Source: Chloroflexi bacterium OLB13 (GTDB taxonomy: Bacteria; Chloroflexota; Anaerolineae; Aggregatilineales; Phototrophicaceae). From it: a DNA stretch of 43,900 nt. Below are positions 16,765 to 25,382 of the stretch, piece after piece. Within the stretch, counting starts at the first letter, position 1. Each line of letters opens with the position of its first letter. Where the stretch lies: NCBI GenBank assembly GCA_001567485.1, contig JZRA01000043.1:1-43900 (forward strand), given 5' to 3'. The notes under the pieces are model-generated. The model was not told the DNA's origin. It saw only the letters and a list, made by a program, of their open reading frames with translations, and did no database searches. The translations under genes and the position numbers were made by a program.

Positions 16765-16793
16765 ATTCTACCGACCGGCACGTCAACACGCAA
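16765..16793 (-). promoter_or_regulatory. Promoter of the glycine riboswitch operon
   Basis: TTGCGT (16793-16788) and TAGAAT (16770-16765) are separated by 17 bp on the minus strand. The predicted start near 16758 lies about 13 nt before P1 of the riboswitch. Confidence 0.55.
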
Positions 16794-16817
16794 CACCGCG
16801 ATGCGCACTGGCGATGG

Positions 16818-17231
16818 CTACTCGTCGTCACGAATAACGCCGACCCATGTGTACAACACGGCACGCGACGCCGGTGTAAGCAGCAAGTTAAAGCACAGGT
16901 GTCCGGTCGCATCGGCGACCAGTGTTGGACGCATGAGGAGCGTGCCATCACTTTGAAGCCCGAGGGCGATATAGGCCTCGCCCGTCCCAACTTGGCGGGT
17001 GGTTTGCAATCCCTCCACGGCCACAAGGCGGCCGAGCACGCGTCGCAGTTCATCGATACGCGGACGGAGCGCAAGCTCGATCGGCCCGTGCGAGATTGCC
17101 AGCGCGACGTACGTGCCTTCCTTGCGCATATTCAGCTCAGGCCGGAAGGGGGCATCGACGGAAGATGAAAAGGTAAGCAGGCCGGATGTCTCGTTGTCAG
17201 TGAAGACGTCAAGCGGGTGGAAGTTGCGCAT
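16818..17231 (-). CDS. Conserved-looking hypothetical protein, 137 aa
   Basis: Not recognised. The protein begins MRNFHPLDVFTDNETSG, has no signal peptide or membrane helix, and looks like a compact alpha/beta or all-beta protein. Strands such as GTYVALAISHGPIEL and GEAYIALGL are visible, with a central helix RIDELRRVLGRLVAV and a C-terminal LCFNLLLTPASRAVLYTWV. It starts at ATG 17231 and is divergent from the SCO1/SenC gene. It ends only about 25 bp before the riboswitch promoter. The coding-like composition and the shared intergenic promoter region support a real gene. Nothing points to a specific role. Confidence 0.65.
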   Translation of the reverse strand: MRNFHPLDVFTDNETSGLLTFSSSVDAPFRPELNMRKEGTYVALAISHGPIELALRPRIDELRRVLGRLVAVEGLQTTRQVGTGEAYIALGLQSDGTLLMRPTLVADATGHLCFNLLLTPASRAVLYTWVGVIRDDE

Positions 17232-17262
17232 TACAGCCTCGTGTATCGCCGGAAGAGTCTGT

Positions 17263-17268
17263 TACAAT
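17263..17268 (+). promoter_or_regulatory. -10 box for the SCO1/SenC gene
   Basis: TACAAT at 17263-17268 lies about 34 bp before the ATG at 17302; the start would fall near 17275. The -35 region is weak (TGTATC at a 16-bp spacing is the best). Confidence 0.4.
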
Positions 17269-17301
17269 CTTCACAATTGAGGAAGCGAGGTGAAATTTAC
17301 C

Positions 17302-17997
17302 ATGTCAAGTGGCCCGACGCAAACGACCGGCGTCAACCGCGTGTCGCCGGTGCTGATCGGACTCATCGTCACGGCAATCTTCGCTTTGATCGTTGTCGCG
17401 GCGCTTGCGTTCATTTCCGGCCAACAGCCGCCGGCTGACGCGACCACAGGCACCCGTGCGGCGCTTGTCGACCCGGGGGCGTACTCATCTGGCGTCACGG
17501 CACTTGAACCGAAAGCCGTTGAGCCGTTTACGCTGCAAAGCGCCGATGGGGTGGTCACGCTGGAGTCCTTGCGCGGCCGTTATACGCTGATCTACTTCGG
17601 CTATACCTACTGCCCGGACTTCTGTCCGTCGACCATGACCGACTGGCGCGTGATTCGCAAGGCGCTTGGGGAAGATGCCGCCGACGTGACGTTCATGCTG
17701 GTGAGCGTTGACCCGGCCCGCGATACGCCGGATGTCCTTCGTGATTATGTGTCGCGTTTCGACCCGGCGATCGTCGGTGCTACCGCGGACGACGCGACGC
17801 TCACCCCGATGACCGAGCAGTTCGGCGCTTATTATGACGTTGTCGAGAGTAGTGACACGCCATACTACATCGTGAACCACACGACGTCACAGTTCTTGAT
17901 CGACCCCGAAGGGAACTTTGTGGCGGTGTACACGTTCGGCACCGCGGTGGACGCCATTGTGGCTGACTTGCAAGCGCGGCTTCACGCGCATAGTTGA
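17302..17997 (+). CDS. SCO1/SenC family copper chaperone
   Basis: 231-aa membrane-anchored thioredoxin-fold protein. SCO proteins deliver copper to the CuA centre of cytochrome oxidase on the outer face of the membrane. One N-terminal helix (~17-38) is followed by the thioredoxin core: CPDFC with Cys104 and Cys108, SVDPARDTP, and His193 in YIVNHTTSQF, the full copper-ligand set. GTG 17290 is an alternative start adding 4 residues; ATG 17302 has GAGGTG upstream and is preferred. No oxidase genes are near. It supports aerobic respiration in the host. Confidence 0.95.
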   Translation: MSSGPTQTTGVNRVSPVLIGLIVTAIFALIVVAALAFISGQQPPADATTGTRAALVDPGAYSSGVTALEPKAVEPFTLQSADGVVTLESLRGRYTLIYFGYTYCPDFCPSTMTDWRVIRKALGEDAADVTFMLVSVDPARDTPDVLRDYVSRFDPAIVGATADDATLTPMTEQFGAYYDVVESSDTPYYIVNHTTSQFLIDPEGNFVAVYTFGTAVDAIVADLQARLHAHS

Positions 17998-18124
17998 ACG
18001 TGGCGAGTGCTGAGTGATGAGGTCGTGCCGGCCCCTTTTTACTCGAATTACGCCACGAGTCAGATCGTCAAGCCTGCCGACCTTCGGCGGCCGATCTCAG
18101 CAGTACCAGCACATAGAATATCAA

Positions 18125-18147
18125 CGCCCCGAACAACCTTCGGGGCG
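18125..18147 (-). terminator. Probable terminator after the acyl-CoA dehydrogenase gene
   Basis: CGCCCCGAA (18125-18133) and TTCGGGGCG (18139-18147) form a perfect 9-bp stem with a 5-nt loop. On the minus strand it is followed by TTGATATTCT, moderately T-rich. It lies 30 bp after the dehydrogenase stop and also between two convergent genes. A separate CCTTTTT at about 18034-18040 on the plus strand may help stop SCO transcription. Confidence 0.6.
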
Positions 18148-18177
18148 CTGAGTCTTCAGACGCGGGATCTGTGTCCG

Positions 18178-19371
18178 CTAGAAGATGGCATTGTGACCGG
18201 TGAGGTCGCGCCCCACGATCAACAGGTTGATCTCGTTGGTGCCTTCGTAGGTGTATACCACTTCGGCGTCAAGCATAAGCCGCGCGATGTGGTTCTCAAG
18301 CAGGATTCCATTGCCGCCTAGCGTCTCACGCGCCAACAGCGCGACCTGCCGCGCCTTGCGCGCGTTGTTATACTTCGCCATTGATGCGATGCCCTCATTC
18401 AACTGGCCGGCGATCAGCAAATTGCCGATCTGGAAGCACAGCGCGCGCGCCAGCGTGACCTCGGTCGCCATCTCGACCAGTTTCTGCTGGATGAGCTGGA
18501 ACGCGGCAATCGGCTTGCCGAACTGCTCGCGAGCCTTAGCGTAGTCGAGCGCCAGTTCGAACACGCCTGCCGCGATACCGGCCGCCTCCCACGCCACGCC
18601 GTAGCGCCCGACGGTCAGCACCTTGCCCACGTCGCGGAACGAGCGCACCTTTTCGAGCCGGTTTTCGGTAGGCACCTTGACATCTTTCAAGGTGATGTCG
18701 GCATTGAGTACCGCGCGCTTCCCGATCTTGCCTTGAATGTCGGTGATCGTGACGCCGGGCGTGTTGTTCGGGTCTTCGATCACGAATCCGCCGAAGTTCC
18801 CGTCGTCATCACGCGCCCAGACGATGAGCACGTCCGCGATCGACGCGTTGCCGATCCAGCGTTTTGCGCCGTTCAGCACGTAATAGTCACCGTCGCGCCG
18901 CGCCGTTGTCTGTAGGTCGACAGCATTGCTGCCGCGATCAGGCTCGGTCAAGGCGAAAGCCCCGATCTTCTCAAGGCGGGCCATAGCCGGAAGCCAACGC
19001 TCGCGCTGCTCGTTGCTGCCCAACAGGCCGATGCTGCCCATCGCCAACCCGCTGTGCACGCCGTAGAATGTCGCAATCGAACCGTCGCCTTTGGCGAGTT
19101 CATAGCCGACTAATCCGACCGCCATCGGGTCAAGCCCTGCGCTGCCAAAGCCTCGGATCAACCCGCCCATGATCGGTAGATCTTTCAGCGCGCGGGCGAT
19201 CTCCCACGGAAACTCTGCCTTTTCCCAGTACGGGTTGATGTTCGGCATCACGACATCGCGGTTGAACCGGCGAATTTGCTGCACGAGTGCCTTATGCTCG
19301 TCTGGTAGAAACGAGTCGAGTTTCAGATAGTCGAACCCGGCGATTTCCTCTGCTTCCACTACGTTTTCCAT
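18178..19371 (-). CDS. Acyl-CoA dehydrogenase, glutaryl-CoA dehydrogenase-like
   Basis: 397-aa FAD enzyme of the acyl-CoA dehydrogenase family. The middle domain has FALTEPDRGSNAVDLQTTA and GAKRWIGNA. The C-terminal helical domain has AREQFGKPIAAFQLIQQKL, GNGILLENHIARLM and YTYEGTNEINLLIVGRDLTG, whose Glu376 is the usual catalytic base position of the glutaryl-CoA branch. The end motif and the N-terminal helix DEHKALVQQIRRF fit glutaryl-CoA dehydrogenase-like proteins, though substrate cannot be assigned without more data. A TATAAT box precedes the gene by about 65 bp and a hairpin follows. It is a single-gene unit. Confidence 0.93.
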   Translation of the reverse strand: MENVVEAEEIAGFDYLKLDSFLPDEHKALVQQIRRFNRDVVMPNINPYWEKAEFPWEIARALKDLPIMGGLIRGFGSAGLDPMAVGLVGYELAKGDGSIATFYGVHSGLAMGSIGLLGSNEQRERWLPAMARLEKIGAFALTEPDRGSNAVDLQTTARRDGDYYVLNGAKRWIGNASIADVLIVWARDDDGNFGGFVIEDPNNTPGVTITDIQGKIGKRAVLNADITLKDVKVPTENRLEKVRSFRDVGKVLTVGRYGVAWEAAGIAAGVFELALDYAKAREQFGKPIAAFQLIQQKLVEMATEVTLARALCFQIGNLLIAGQLNEGIASMAKYNNARKARQVALLARETLGGNGILLENHIARLMLDAEVVYTYEGTNEINLLIVGRDLTGHNAIF

Positions 19372-19435
19372 GGTCTTCTCGGCGCTTCACGGGCGGAATG
19401 TCGTTATCGGGCTGCGATAATCGAATCATAATTTG

Positions 19436-19441
19436 ATTATA
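19436..19441 (-). promoter_or_regulatory. -10 box for the acyl-CoA dehydrogenase gene
   Basis: A perfect TATAAT (19441-19436, minus strand) lies in an AT-rich patch between the GlyA-GcvT terminator and the gene, with a predicted start near 19429. A -35 match is poor. Confidence 0.5.
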
Positions 19442-19454
19442 TGCGAATTGACGC

Positions 19455-19488
19455 AAAACGAAACGGGAGACTTATGAGAGTCTCCCGT
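19455..19488 (-). terminator. Intrinsic terminator after the GlyA-GcvT fusion gene
   Basis: ACGGGAGACT (19463-19472) pairs perfectly with AGTCTCCCGT (19479-19488), loop of 6. On the minus strand it is followed by TTCGTTTT. It lies about 37 bp after the fusion stop at 19525. Confidence 0.8.
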
Positions 19489-19524
19489 GTGGCTCAGTTT
19501 GTCGTTGGATGATCGGAGGTTGAA

Positions 19525-22500
19525 CTACTTCTTCGCGGCCTTGTAATACCGGCTTTGGACGGTCGCCCGTTCGGGTGCGACAGCGCGCCCACCGAGAGAT
19601 AGACCGCTCAAGTTGACCGCAGTCAGCCGATCCGAGCCGCAGTAGATCTCAAGCACCGTGCCTTCTGCCGTAAAGTCGGACTTTACATACGCCAACCCGG
19701 TATATGTCCCCTGACTGTCGATCGCGCAGCTGGTGACCAGCCCGATCACCTTGCCGCGCGGGTCGATCACAGGATCGCCCTGATGCGCCTGCCGGCTGCC
19801 TTTGGTGAGCGTGAAGCGGACAACCTCAGCGTCGCGCTCCTGCTCCCGCTTCGCGTAGGCGCTCTTGCCGACGAAGAACGGCTTCCACAGCTTGACGTAA
19901 TTGGCGAATCCCGCATCGCCCGGCGTCAGAGACTGCGGCCCTTCTAATTCGTGTCCGTACAGCGGCAGGCCGCCTTCCGTGCGCAAGCTGTCGCGGCTCG
20001 CCAGCCCGCACGGTATCGCCCCAAGCGCGATCAGCCGTTCGAACAAGGAAGCGGCCTTGTCGGGATGGACGAACAGTTCGAACGCGACACGTTCCATCGT
20101 GTACCCTGTGCGCGACACGATCACGTCATAGCCGTCAAGCACAGCATGAGTCACGCCGGCCCATGCCAACGCCTTAAGACGGGATTTCGCCGCATCGTCG
20201 GATTGCATCTTCAGCAGGATATCGAGGCTGGCGGGGCCTTGCAGGGCGATGTCGACACGCCGATCCGCGCCGGAGCTTGGATTGCGCAGATCGCGGAGCG
20301 CCGCCGCATCCGAACCGGGCAAGCGCCGCTGTGGCACAGCAGGGTCGATCACGACGTCACCACGCTGGGCAGCGTTTAGCCACGCCCATACCTTGTCGTT
20401 GTTCGACGCATTCACCACGACCAAGTAGTGTTGATCGGCGAGACGGTAGATCATCAGATCGTCAAGCGGGAGTCCGTGAATGTCGAGGAAGTACGTGTAG
20501 TGCGATTCGCCTACCGCCAACCCGGGAACATCGTTGGTCGTCACCGCGTCGAGGAACGCTGATGCGCCCGGCCCACGCACATCGAAAACGCCCATGTGCG
20601 TCACGTCGAAGACGCCGGCACTGGAGCGCACCGCTGCGTGTTCCTCTTTCACCGAGGTGTACCACACCGGCATGTCATAACCGGCGAACGGAGTCATCCG
20701 CGCGCCAAGCTGCTTATGAAGCGCGTGAAGCGGCGTAGTGAGCAGTCCCGGGGACTCGGCGGGCGTCCATGTGAACACGTCCTGCGGGGCAGCCGCTGGG
20801 GACGTGTGCGTGCGCTGGCCGATGAAGAATGGCTTGGGGGCGAAGCCTTCGCCTTCCGCGAGCGGGGCGCTGGCGTTGATCGGCCCATCGACCACGACTT
20901 CCACCGGGCCGGGCAGCCGCGCCGCCACATCTTCCGGGTCGATGATGACGAACGCGTCGGAGAGAGAACGGAGCCACGTCACCGCGCGCCCAACCTGACC
21001 CGAAAGCTCCAGCCTGTACTCGGCTGCGCCAGCGCGGGTCACGCGGCCCTGCGCAAGTTCGCGGCCGTGCGGGTCAAGGATGCGCGTCGGCTGTGAGGCG
21101 TCGAGAGTCAGTGCCGTGACATCGCTGGTGAGCGCGCCATTCAAGAAGTCCGCCGCATGCGCGCCGCGTACGATGACCCGCTGAGGATCATCCGAAACGG
21201 TATCGACGTAGGCGAAATGCGGATAATCGTCGGCAGCCGCGTCGGTGTCGATACCAACGCTGGCGGCGAGTTCACGGACGCGGACGCGCGCCGTTTGCAG
21301 CACGTCGAAGTCGATACTGGCGCGGCTGATGTCCCGCTTGCGGCCGCTGTAGCTGAATGGCACACACGCCAGCAGCACGTCTGCGACGATGTCCGCCAAT
21401 GCCAAGGTCTCGGTATCACCGAACCCGCGTTGGGTGATCCACGGGGTGCCGAGGCGAATCCCGCTGGGCCGGAGGGCAGACGTGTCACCGGGGATCGTCT
21501 GCCGGTTACAGACGATGCCGCACAGATCGAGGATTCGCGCCGCCATATCGCCGCTCAGGGGCGTGCCGTCTGGCCCTACGACCGACTTGCAATCCACGTT
21601 TAAGAGATGCGTCGTCGTGCCGCCAAACGGGATGCGCAGGCCGCGTTCGCGCAGGCGGTCGGCGAGGGTTACGGCATTACGGAGGGTCTGCCGCTGGAGC
21701 GCGGCGAACGATTCAGTATGCGCGATCTTGAGCGCGACGGCGAGCGCGGCCATCGCGTTGATGTGCGGGCCGCCCTGTTCGCCGGGGAACACGCTGCGGT
21801 CGATCTTGGTCGCCAGCGCCTTTTTGTGCGTGATGATGACCGCACCGCGCGGGCCGCCGAGTGTCTTATGAGTCGTGAACGAGACGACATCGGCGATACC
21901 GACCGGGTTCGGGTACACCCCTGCGGCGATGAGACCTGCCACATGCGCGACGTCCGCCAGCAGCAACGCGCCGACCTCGTCGGCGATTGCCCGATAGCGC
22001 GCCCAATCGGGGACGTGCGGATAGCTGGAATAGCCGCCGATAATCATCTTCGGGCGATGCTCCAGTGCAAGCGCGCGCATGGCGTCGTAGTCGATCTGTT
22101 CGGTCGCCGGATCGATGCCGTAGCTAACGATCTTGTACTGCTTGCCGCTGCGATTGACCGGGCTGCCGTGGGTGAGGTGGCCGCCCTGGATGAGATCCAT
22201 GCCCATCACGGTGTCACCGACAGCCAGCAGGGCAGAATACACCGCGTTGTTCGCGGGTGCGCCGCTCAACGGCTGCACGTTGACGTACAGCTTGTCGGGG
22301 CCGTACTGCGCGGTCGCGAACAGCTCCGCGGCCCGCCGGCGGGCGAGCGCCTCCACGATATCGGCGTACTCCGTGCCTTTGTAATACCGTTCGTCGGACG
22401 TACGGCGGTATTCGGTCAATCGTGCGCCGTAATCGAGGATCTCGGCCTCGGTCAACTGCCGCGAGGCTTCCAACGGATAGCCTTCCGCGTAGATGTTGTG

Positions 22501-22677
22501 AAACGCCGATGACAGCGTCTCTCGCACCGCGAGGGGAACCGTGCTCTCCGATGGAATCAGGATCAGATAGCGTGCTTGGCGCGCAGTTTCGTGGCGGACG
22601 AGTTCGGAAACATCCGGATCGATGTCCGCCAGCGCGCCGCGAAAAAGATAATCTCGTACCCCGGATTGAACCGTCAT
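19525..22677 (-). CDS. Serine hydroxymethyltransferase - aminomethyltransferase fusion
   Basis: 1050-aa fusion. Residues ~1-440 are SHMT, with the PLP-lysine motif [12 protein letters not shown] (Lys271 from this start) and [19 protein letters not shown]. Residues ~640-1045 are Gcv[37 protein letters not shown] and a folate-binding C-terminal barrel ([11 protein letters not shown]). Between them (~485-600) lies a GcvT-like but shortened segment: [35 protein letters not shown] and YRLEL, which looks like a degenerate N-terminal GcvT domain. The two activities are consecutive: T-protein makes 5,10-methylene-THF from glycine and SHMT uses it on a second glycine to give serine. The frame opens at GTG 22737, but ATG 22677 has a strong ribosome site (AAGGTGAG) and a TATGAT box. 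It supplies the gcvT missing from the gcv operon. Confidence 0.93.
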   Translation of the reverse strand: MTVQSGVRDYLFRGALADIDPDVSELVRHETARQARYLILIPSESTVPLAVRETLSSAFHNIYAEGYPLEASRQLTEAEILDYGARLTEYRRTSDERYYKGTEYADIVEALARRRAAELFATAQYGPDKLYVNVQPLSGAPANNAVYSALLAVGDTVMGMDLIQGGHLTHGSPVNRSGKQYKIVSYGIDPATEQIDYDAMRALALEHRPKMIIGGYSSYPHVPDWARYRAIADEVGALLLADVAHVAGLIAAGVYPNPVGIADVVSFTTHKTLGGPRGAVIITHKKALATKIDRSVFPGEQGGPHINAMAALAVALKIAHTESFAALQRQTLRNAVTLADRLRERGLRIPFGGTTTHLLNVDCKSVVGPDGTPLSGDMAARILDLCGIVCNRQTIPGDTSALRPSGIRLGTPWITQRGFGDTETLALADIVADVLLACVPFSYSGRKRDISRASIDFDVLQTARVRVRELAASVGIDTDAAADDYPHFAYVDTVSDDPQRVIVRGAHAADFLNGALTSDVTALTLDASQPTRILDPHGRELAQGRVTRAGAAEYRLELSGQVGRAVTWLRSLSDAFVIIDPEDVAARLPGPVEVVVDGPINASAPLAEGEGFAPKPFFIGQRTHTSPAAAPQDVFTWTPAESPGLLTTPLHALHKQLGARMTPFAGYDMPVWYTSVKEEHAAVRSSAGVFDVTHMGVFDVRGPGASAFLDAVTTNDVPGLAVGESHYTYFLDIHGLPLDDLMIYRLADQHYLVVVNASNNDKVWAWLNAAQRGDVVIDPAVPQRRLPGSDAAALRDLRNPSSGADRRVDIALQGPASLDILLKMQSDDAAKSRLKALAWAGVTHAVLDGYDVIVSRTGYTMERVAFELFVHPDKAASLFERLIALGAIPCGLASRDSLRTEGGLPLYGHELEGPQSLTPGDAGFANYVKLWKPFFVGKSAYAKREQERDAEVVRFTLTKGSRQAHQGDPVIDPRGKVIGLVTSCAIDSQGTYTGLAYVKSDFTAEGTVLEIYCGSDRLTAVNLSGLSLGGRAVAPERATVQSRYYKAAKK

Positions 22678-22719
22678 CAGGACGCTCACCTTCTCTGCGT
22701 TCAGCAACGTCGGGAGTGT

Positions 22720-22725
22720 ATCATA
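22720..22725 (-). promoter_or_regulatory. Possible -10 box for the GlyA-GcvT gene
   Basis: TATGAT (22725-22720, minus strand) is about 43 bp before ATG 22677, with TTGCTG 19 bp further upstream as a loose -35. It lies just after the O-antigen-ligase stop. It supports separate transcription from the upstream gene. The predicted leader (~36 nt) is too short for a riboswitch. Confidence 0.4.
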
Positions 22726-22733
22726 CCCCCCGG

Positions 22734-24065
22734 TCACTTTCTATCAGCAAGCGCCGCGCCGATCAGTGCCAGCGATGCGGCCTGAAACTGCATGAACGTC
22801 ACCATGTAGTAGTCGAATTGACCGGCCAGCAGCAGCGCCGCGAAACCGGCGATCAACGCCGACCGGTGCGCCGTGTATCGCCCGCGCAGCGACCCGGCCA
22901 ACCCAGCGGCGACGGCGCCGGCGAACAGCGCGACACCGACCAGCCCGTATTCTCCGGCGATGGACAGCACGATGTTGTGCGGGTAGTTGCCTTGCACGAT
23001 TGACCCGCGTTCATTCAGGACAGCGGCGGATCGCCATGGCAGATTCCCCGCGCCAACGCCGGTGAACGGATGCTCCGCAATTACGATCAGGGCGGCGGCG
23101 TTCAGCTCCGACCGTTCGGCGGCGCTGTACTGCTCGGTGGTCTCGACGCCGACCCCGGCGCGCGCAAGCAGGAACGGTTGATAGACGGCCGCAAATGCGA
23201 CCGCGATGATGACCGTCCATGCGCCGAGTGTAGCGATACGATGCCGGTCGACGTCAGGCGAGCGCAGCGTAAGCACGAGCAGAGTTAGCGCGCCGGCGCC
23301 GAAGCCGAGATACGCCCCGCGTGAGAACGTCAGGAGGAAAGCCCAAAGCACCGCAGCTCCGGCGGTGAGGGACACGATCAGCGGAAGCCGGCGGTGGATC
23401 AGCCACGACGCGCTGGCGAGCACGGCCGCGACGAGGTAACCGGCCAGCAGGTTCGGATGCGGCAGCAGGCCATACGGGCGCAGCAAGCGGATCCCTTCGG
23501 CCTGTACAACGCTGATGCGCGCCTGATCGAGGCTGATCGGGAACTCGCCGAGGCTCGACCATATCCCACCGGCTGAGCCTTGAAGCGCGACCTGCTGTCC
23601 AACCAGTGCGACATGCCACAACGCGCCAGCGAACAACGCCAGCGTGATGATGCGCGGCGGCATGCGTGTCGATGTGACAGCAAGGGCGAATAGGATCGCG
23701 CTTGATAACTGCATACTCGCCCCCAGCGCAAGCTGCGGGTCGGCCTCTCTGCGGAATGCCCACGATGTCGACAGGTAAGACCACAACGCCAGCGCGAGCA
23801 GAAACGCGGCGAACGCTCGGCCTGTTCGAGCCGCGATCAAGGCGCGAAACCCGCAGAATCCACCGAATACCCATGCGAGAACCGCGATGCCGGCGGGCAG
23901 CGCAAACGCAAATCGCATAAAGTAGTAGGAGGTCGCAAGACCGGGAGTGTCTGGAAAGCGATACCACAGCGGCCACAGCATAAAAGCGGCGAACGCCGGC
24001 GCAAGGACGGCCCACCGGCGAAGGCCGGTAAGAACGGATACGGCGCTTGCAGCGTGGCGGGTCAT
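22734..24065 (-). CDS. O-antigen ligase / Wzy_C-like membrane protein
   Basis: 443-aa polytopic membrane protein, about 10-12 helices. The family joins or polymerises glycan chains at the outer face of the membrane. The large periplasmic loop and its end show EHPFTGVGAGNLPWR and YPHNIVLSIAGEYGLVGV, the H-N-x(n)-G-x-x-G pattern of Wzy_C proteins. The frame opens at 24254, but ATG 24065 begins a clean N-terminus (MTRHAASAVSVLTGL) followed by the first helix; no clear ribosome site is seen. The promoter region is shared with the divergent Fes-like gene. The last codons overlap the alternative GTG of the fusion gene. The substrate is inferred only as an envelope polysaccharide. Confidence 0.85.
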   Translation of the reverse strand: MTRHAASAVSVLTGLRRWAVLAPAFAAFMLWPLWYRFPDTPGLATSYYFMRFAFALPAGIAVLAWVFGGFCGFRALIAARTGRAFAAFLLALALWSYLSTSWAFRREADPQLALGASMQLSSAILFALAVTSTRMPPRIITLALFAGALWHVALVGQQVALQGSAGGIWSSLGEFPISLDQARISVVQAEGIRLLRPYGLLPHPNLLAGYLVAAVLASASWLIHRRLPLIVSLTAGAAVLWAFLLTFSRGAYLGFGAGALTLLVLTLRSPDVDRHRIATLGAWTVIIAVAFAAVYQPFLLARAGVGVETTEQYSAAERSELNAAALIVIAEHPFTGVGAGNLPWRSAAVLNERGSIVQGNYPHNIVLSIAGEYGLVGVALFAGAVAAGLAGSLRGRYTAHRSALIAGFAALLLAGQFDYYMVTFMQFQAASLALIGAALADRK

Positions 24066-24086
24066 GCAGGGCTGATCTCGGCTGAC

Positions 24087-24116
24087 TTGGGGAAATCTCC
24101 GCGCAGATGCTACAAT
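24087..24116 (+). promoter_or_regulatory. Promoter of the Fes-like gene
   Basis: TTGGGG (24087-24092) and TACAAT (24111-24116) are separated by 18 bp. The predicted start near 24123 gives a leader of about 63 nt to ATG 24186, which has AAGGAG at 24169-24174. Confidence 0.5.
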
Positions 24117-24185
24117 ATGCGGGTTGAATAAATCAATCGAGTGAACCCTATGGCGCCTTCCGCGACTCAAGGAGCACAGCAGCAC

Positions 24186-25382
24186 ATGACGAACTGGACA
24201 TCGTTCGAGTCCTTCCTGAAAGACGCCTTGAATACACCGATTGGATCCCGCCAACCGCTTGTCGAACAGCTTCTAAGGCAGCGCGCGAACTTCCCGTGGA
24301 TCGAACATGACACGGCGACGTTTATTTTCGCACGGCCGGGGGCGAGCCGGGTCGCGGTCAACCTTGATACCATTCGGCGTGACCCACCATTCGTCCCGAT
24401 GGAGAACCTCGCCGGCACGACGCTCTGGTACGTGTCGGTTAAGTTCAAGCCGGATGATCTGCTCGACTATATGATCGTCATCGACGACCCGATGACGTCG
24501 GTTGCGCGTGATTCCAATATCGTTGCGCGCGTCAACAAGTACTGGCACAGCGACCCGTACAACCCGACGAAGATCAGCACGCGGCAAATGTCCGTGTCGG
24601 TGCTCCGTATGCCTGAAGCGCGACCGTTCCCGGACTGGGAGAAGCTGCACCGGGTGCCGCATGGACGGGTTGACGAGCATTCTGTACGCAGCGTGCAGCT
24701 GAATTTTGGCGGCCGTAAGTGCTGGGTGTATACGCCGCCGGACTACGACAGCGGGTATGAGCCGCTTCCGCTGATCGTGCTGCTTGACGGCGAGTGGACG
24801 AACGGGCCGATGCAGGCGGATTTCGTGGCTGACGCGCTCATCAAGCACAAGGCGGCGGCGCCGGCCATTCTGGCGATGATGCAAAGTGGCGATCAATCGA
24901 CGCGTGACAAGAACTTCCTAGCCAACGACCGGCACTACCAGTTCCTCATCTCGGAACTGCTGCCGTTCCTGCAAACCGAATATCGCGTTGATCCGGAGAA
25001 GATCGGCATCGGCGGCGTCGGGATGGGCGCGGTCGCGAGCGCGCACGCGGCGCTCAAGAATCCGGCTGTCTTCAGCCGCCTCATCATGCTGTCGCCACCG
25101 CTGGGCGAAGGGAAATCCGCGGCTGAACTGCGCCAGATCGCACGCCGGTTCGACAGCGCCGAGAACCTCCCAGAGCGCATCTTCCAATCGGTCGGCCGTT
25201 ATGAAGGCGCAGCGCGGTTCGTTCAGCCGGGGCGCGACCTGCGGGCGCTGCTGAACCGACGTTCCAGCGAGACGGCGTACAAGTACGTCGAGGTCGGCAG
25301 CGGACACAGCCTTGTAGCCTTCCGCAGTGTGCTGCCGGAAGCATTGGCGTGGGTGCTGCCCGTTGACGAGGCCGCGCGCTAG
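24186..25382 (+). CDS. Enterochelin-esterase-like protein lacking the nucleophile Ser
   Basis: 398-aa alpha/beta-hydrolase-like protein. An N-terminal beta-sandwich (~40-150) of the Fes type (FIFARPGASRVAVNLD, WYVSVKFKPDD) is followed by an esterase-D-like domain (LPLIVLLDGEWTNG, ISELLPFLQTEYRVDPEKI). At the nucleophile elbow, G-x-S-x-G is replaced by GVGMG, with Gly279 where serine should be. The C-terminal GSGHSL retains the His. The protein is therefore probably not an active serine esterase, unless another residue serves. Fes proteins hydrolyse ferric enterobactin; no siderophore genes are near. ATG 24186 is chosen for AAGGAG; GTG 24141 and ATG 24150 are alternatives. The stop shares CTAG with the convergent lipoprotein. 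Confidence 0.82.
   Translation: MTNWTSFESFLKDALNTPIGSRQPLVEQLLRQRANFPWIEHDTATFIFARPGASRVAVNLDTIRRDPPFVPMENLAGTTLWYVSVKFKPDDLLDYMIVIDDPMTSVARDSNIVARVNKYWHSDPYNPTKISTRQMSVSVLRMPEARPFPDWEKLHRVPHGRVDEHSVRSVQLNFGGRKCWVYTPPDYDSGYEPLPLIVLLDGEWTNGPMQADFVADALIKHKAAAPAILAMMQSGDQSTRDKNFLANDRHYQFLISELLPFLQTEYRVDPEKIGIGGVGMGAVASAHAALKNPAVFSRLIMLSPPLGEGKSAAELRQIARRFDSAENLPERIFQSVGRYEGAARFVQPGRDLRALLNRRSSETAYKYVEVGSGHSLVAFRSVLPEALAWVLPVDEAAR

Noticed and set aside
21607..22512. 301-aa plus-strand ORF opposite the SHMT domain
   Set aside because: It is fully antisense to the SHMT domain, is Arg/Asp/His-rich as expected for a shadow frame in high-GC DNA, and has no ribosome site or recognisable motif.
22678..22733. 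Second glycine riboswitch before the GlyA-GcvT gene
   Set aside because: The predicted leader is only about 36 nt and holds none of the aptamer core motifs.
22734..22737. GTG start for the SHMT fusion at 22737
   Set aside because: The SHMT family N-terminus begins after ATG 22677, which has its own ribosome site and -10 box; the extra 20 residues are not family-like.
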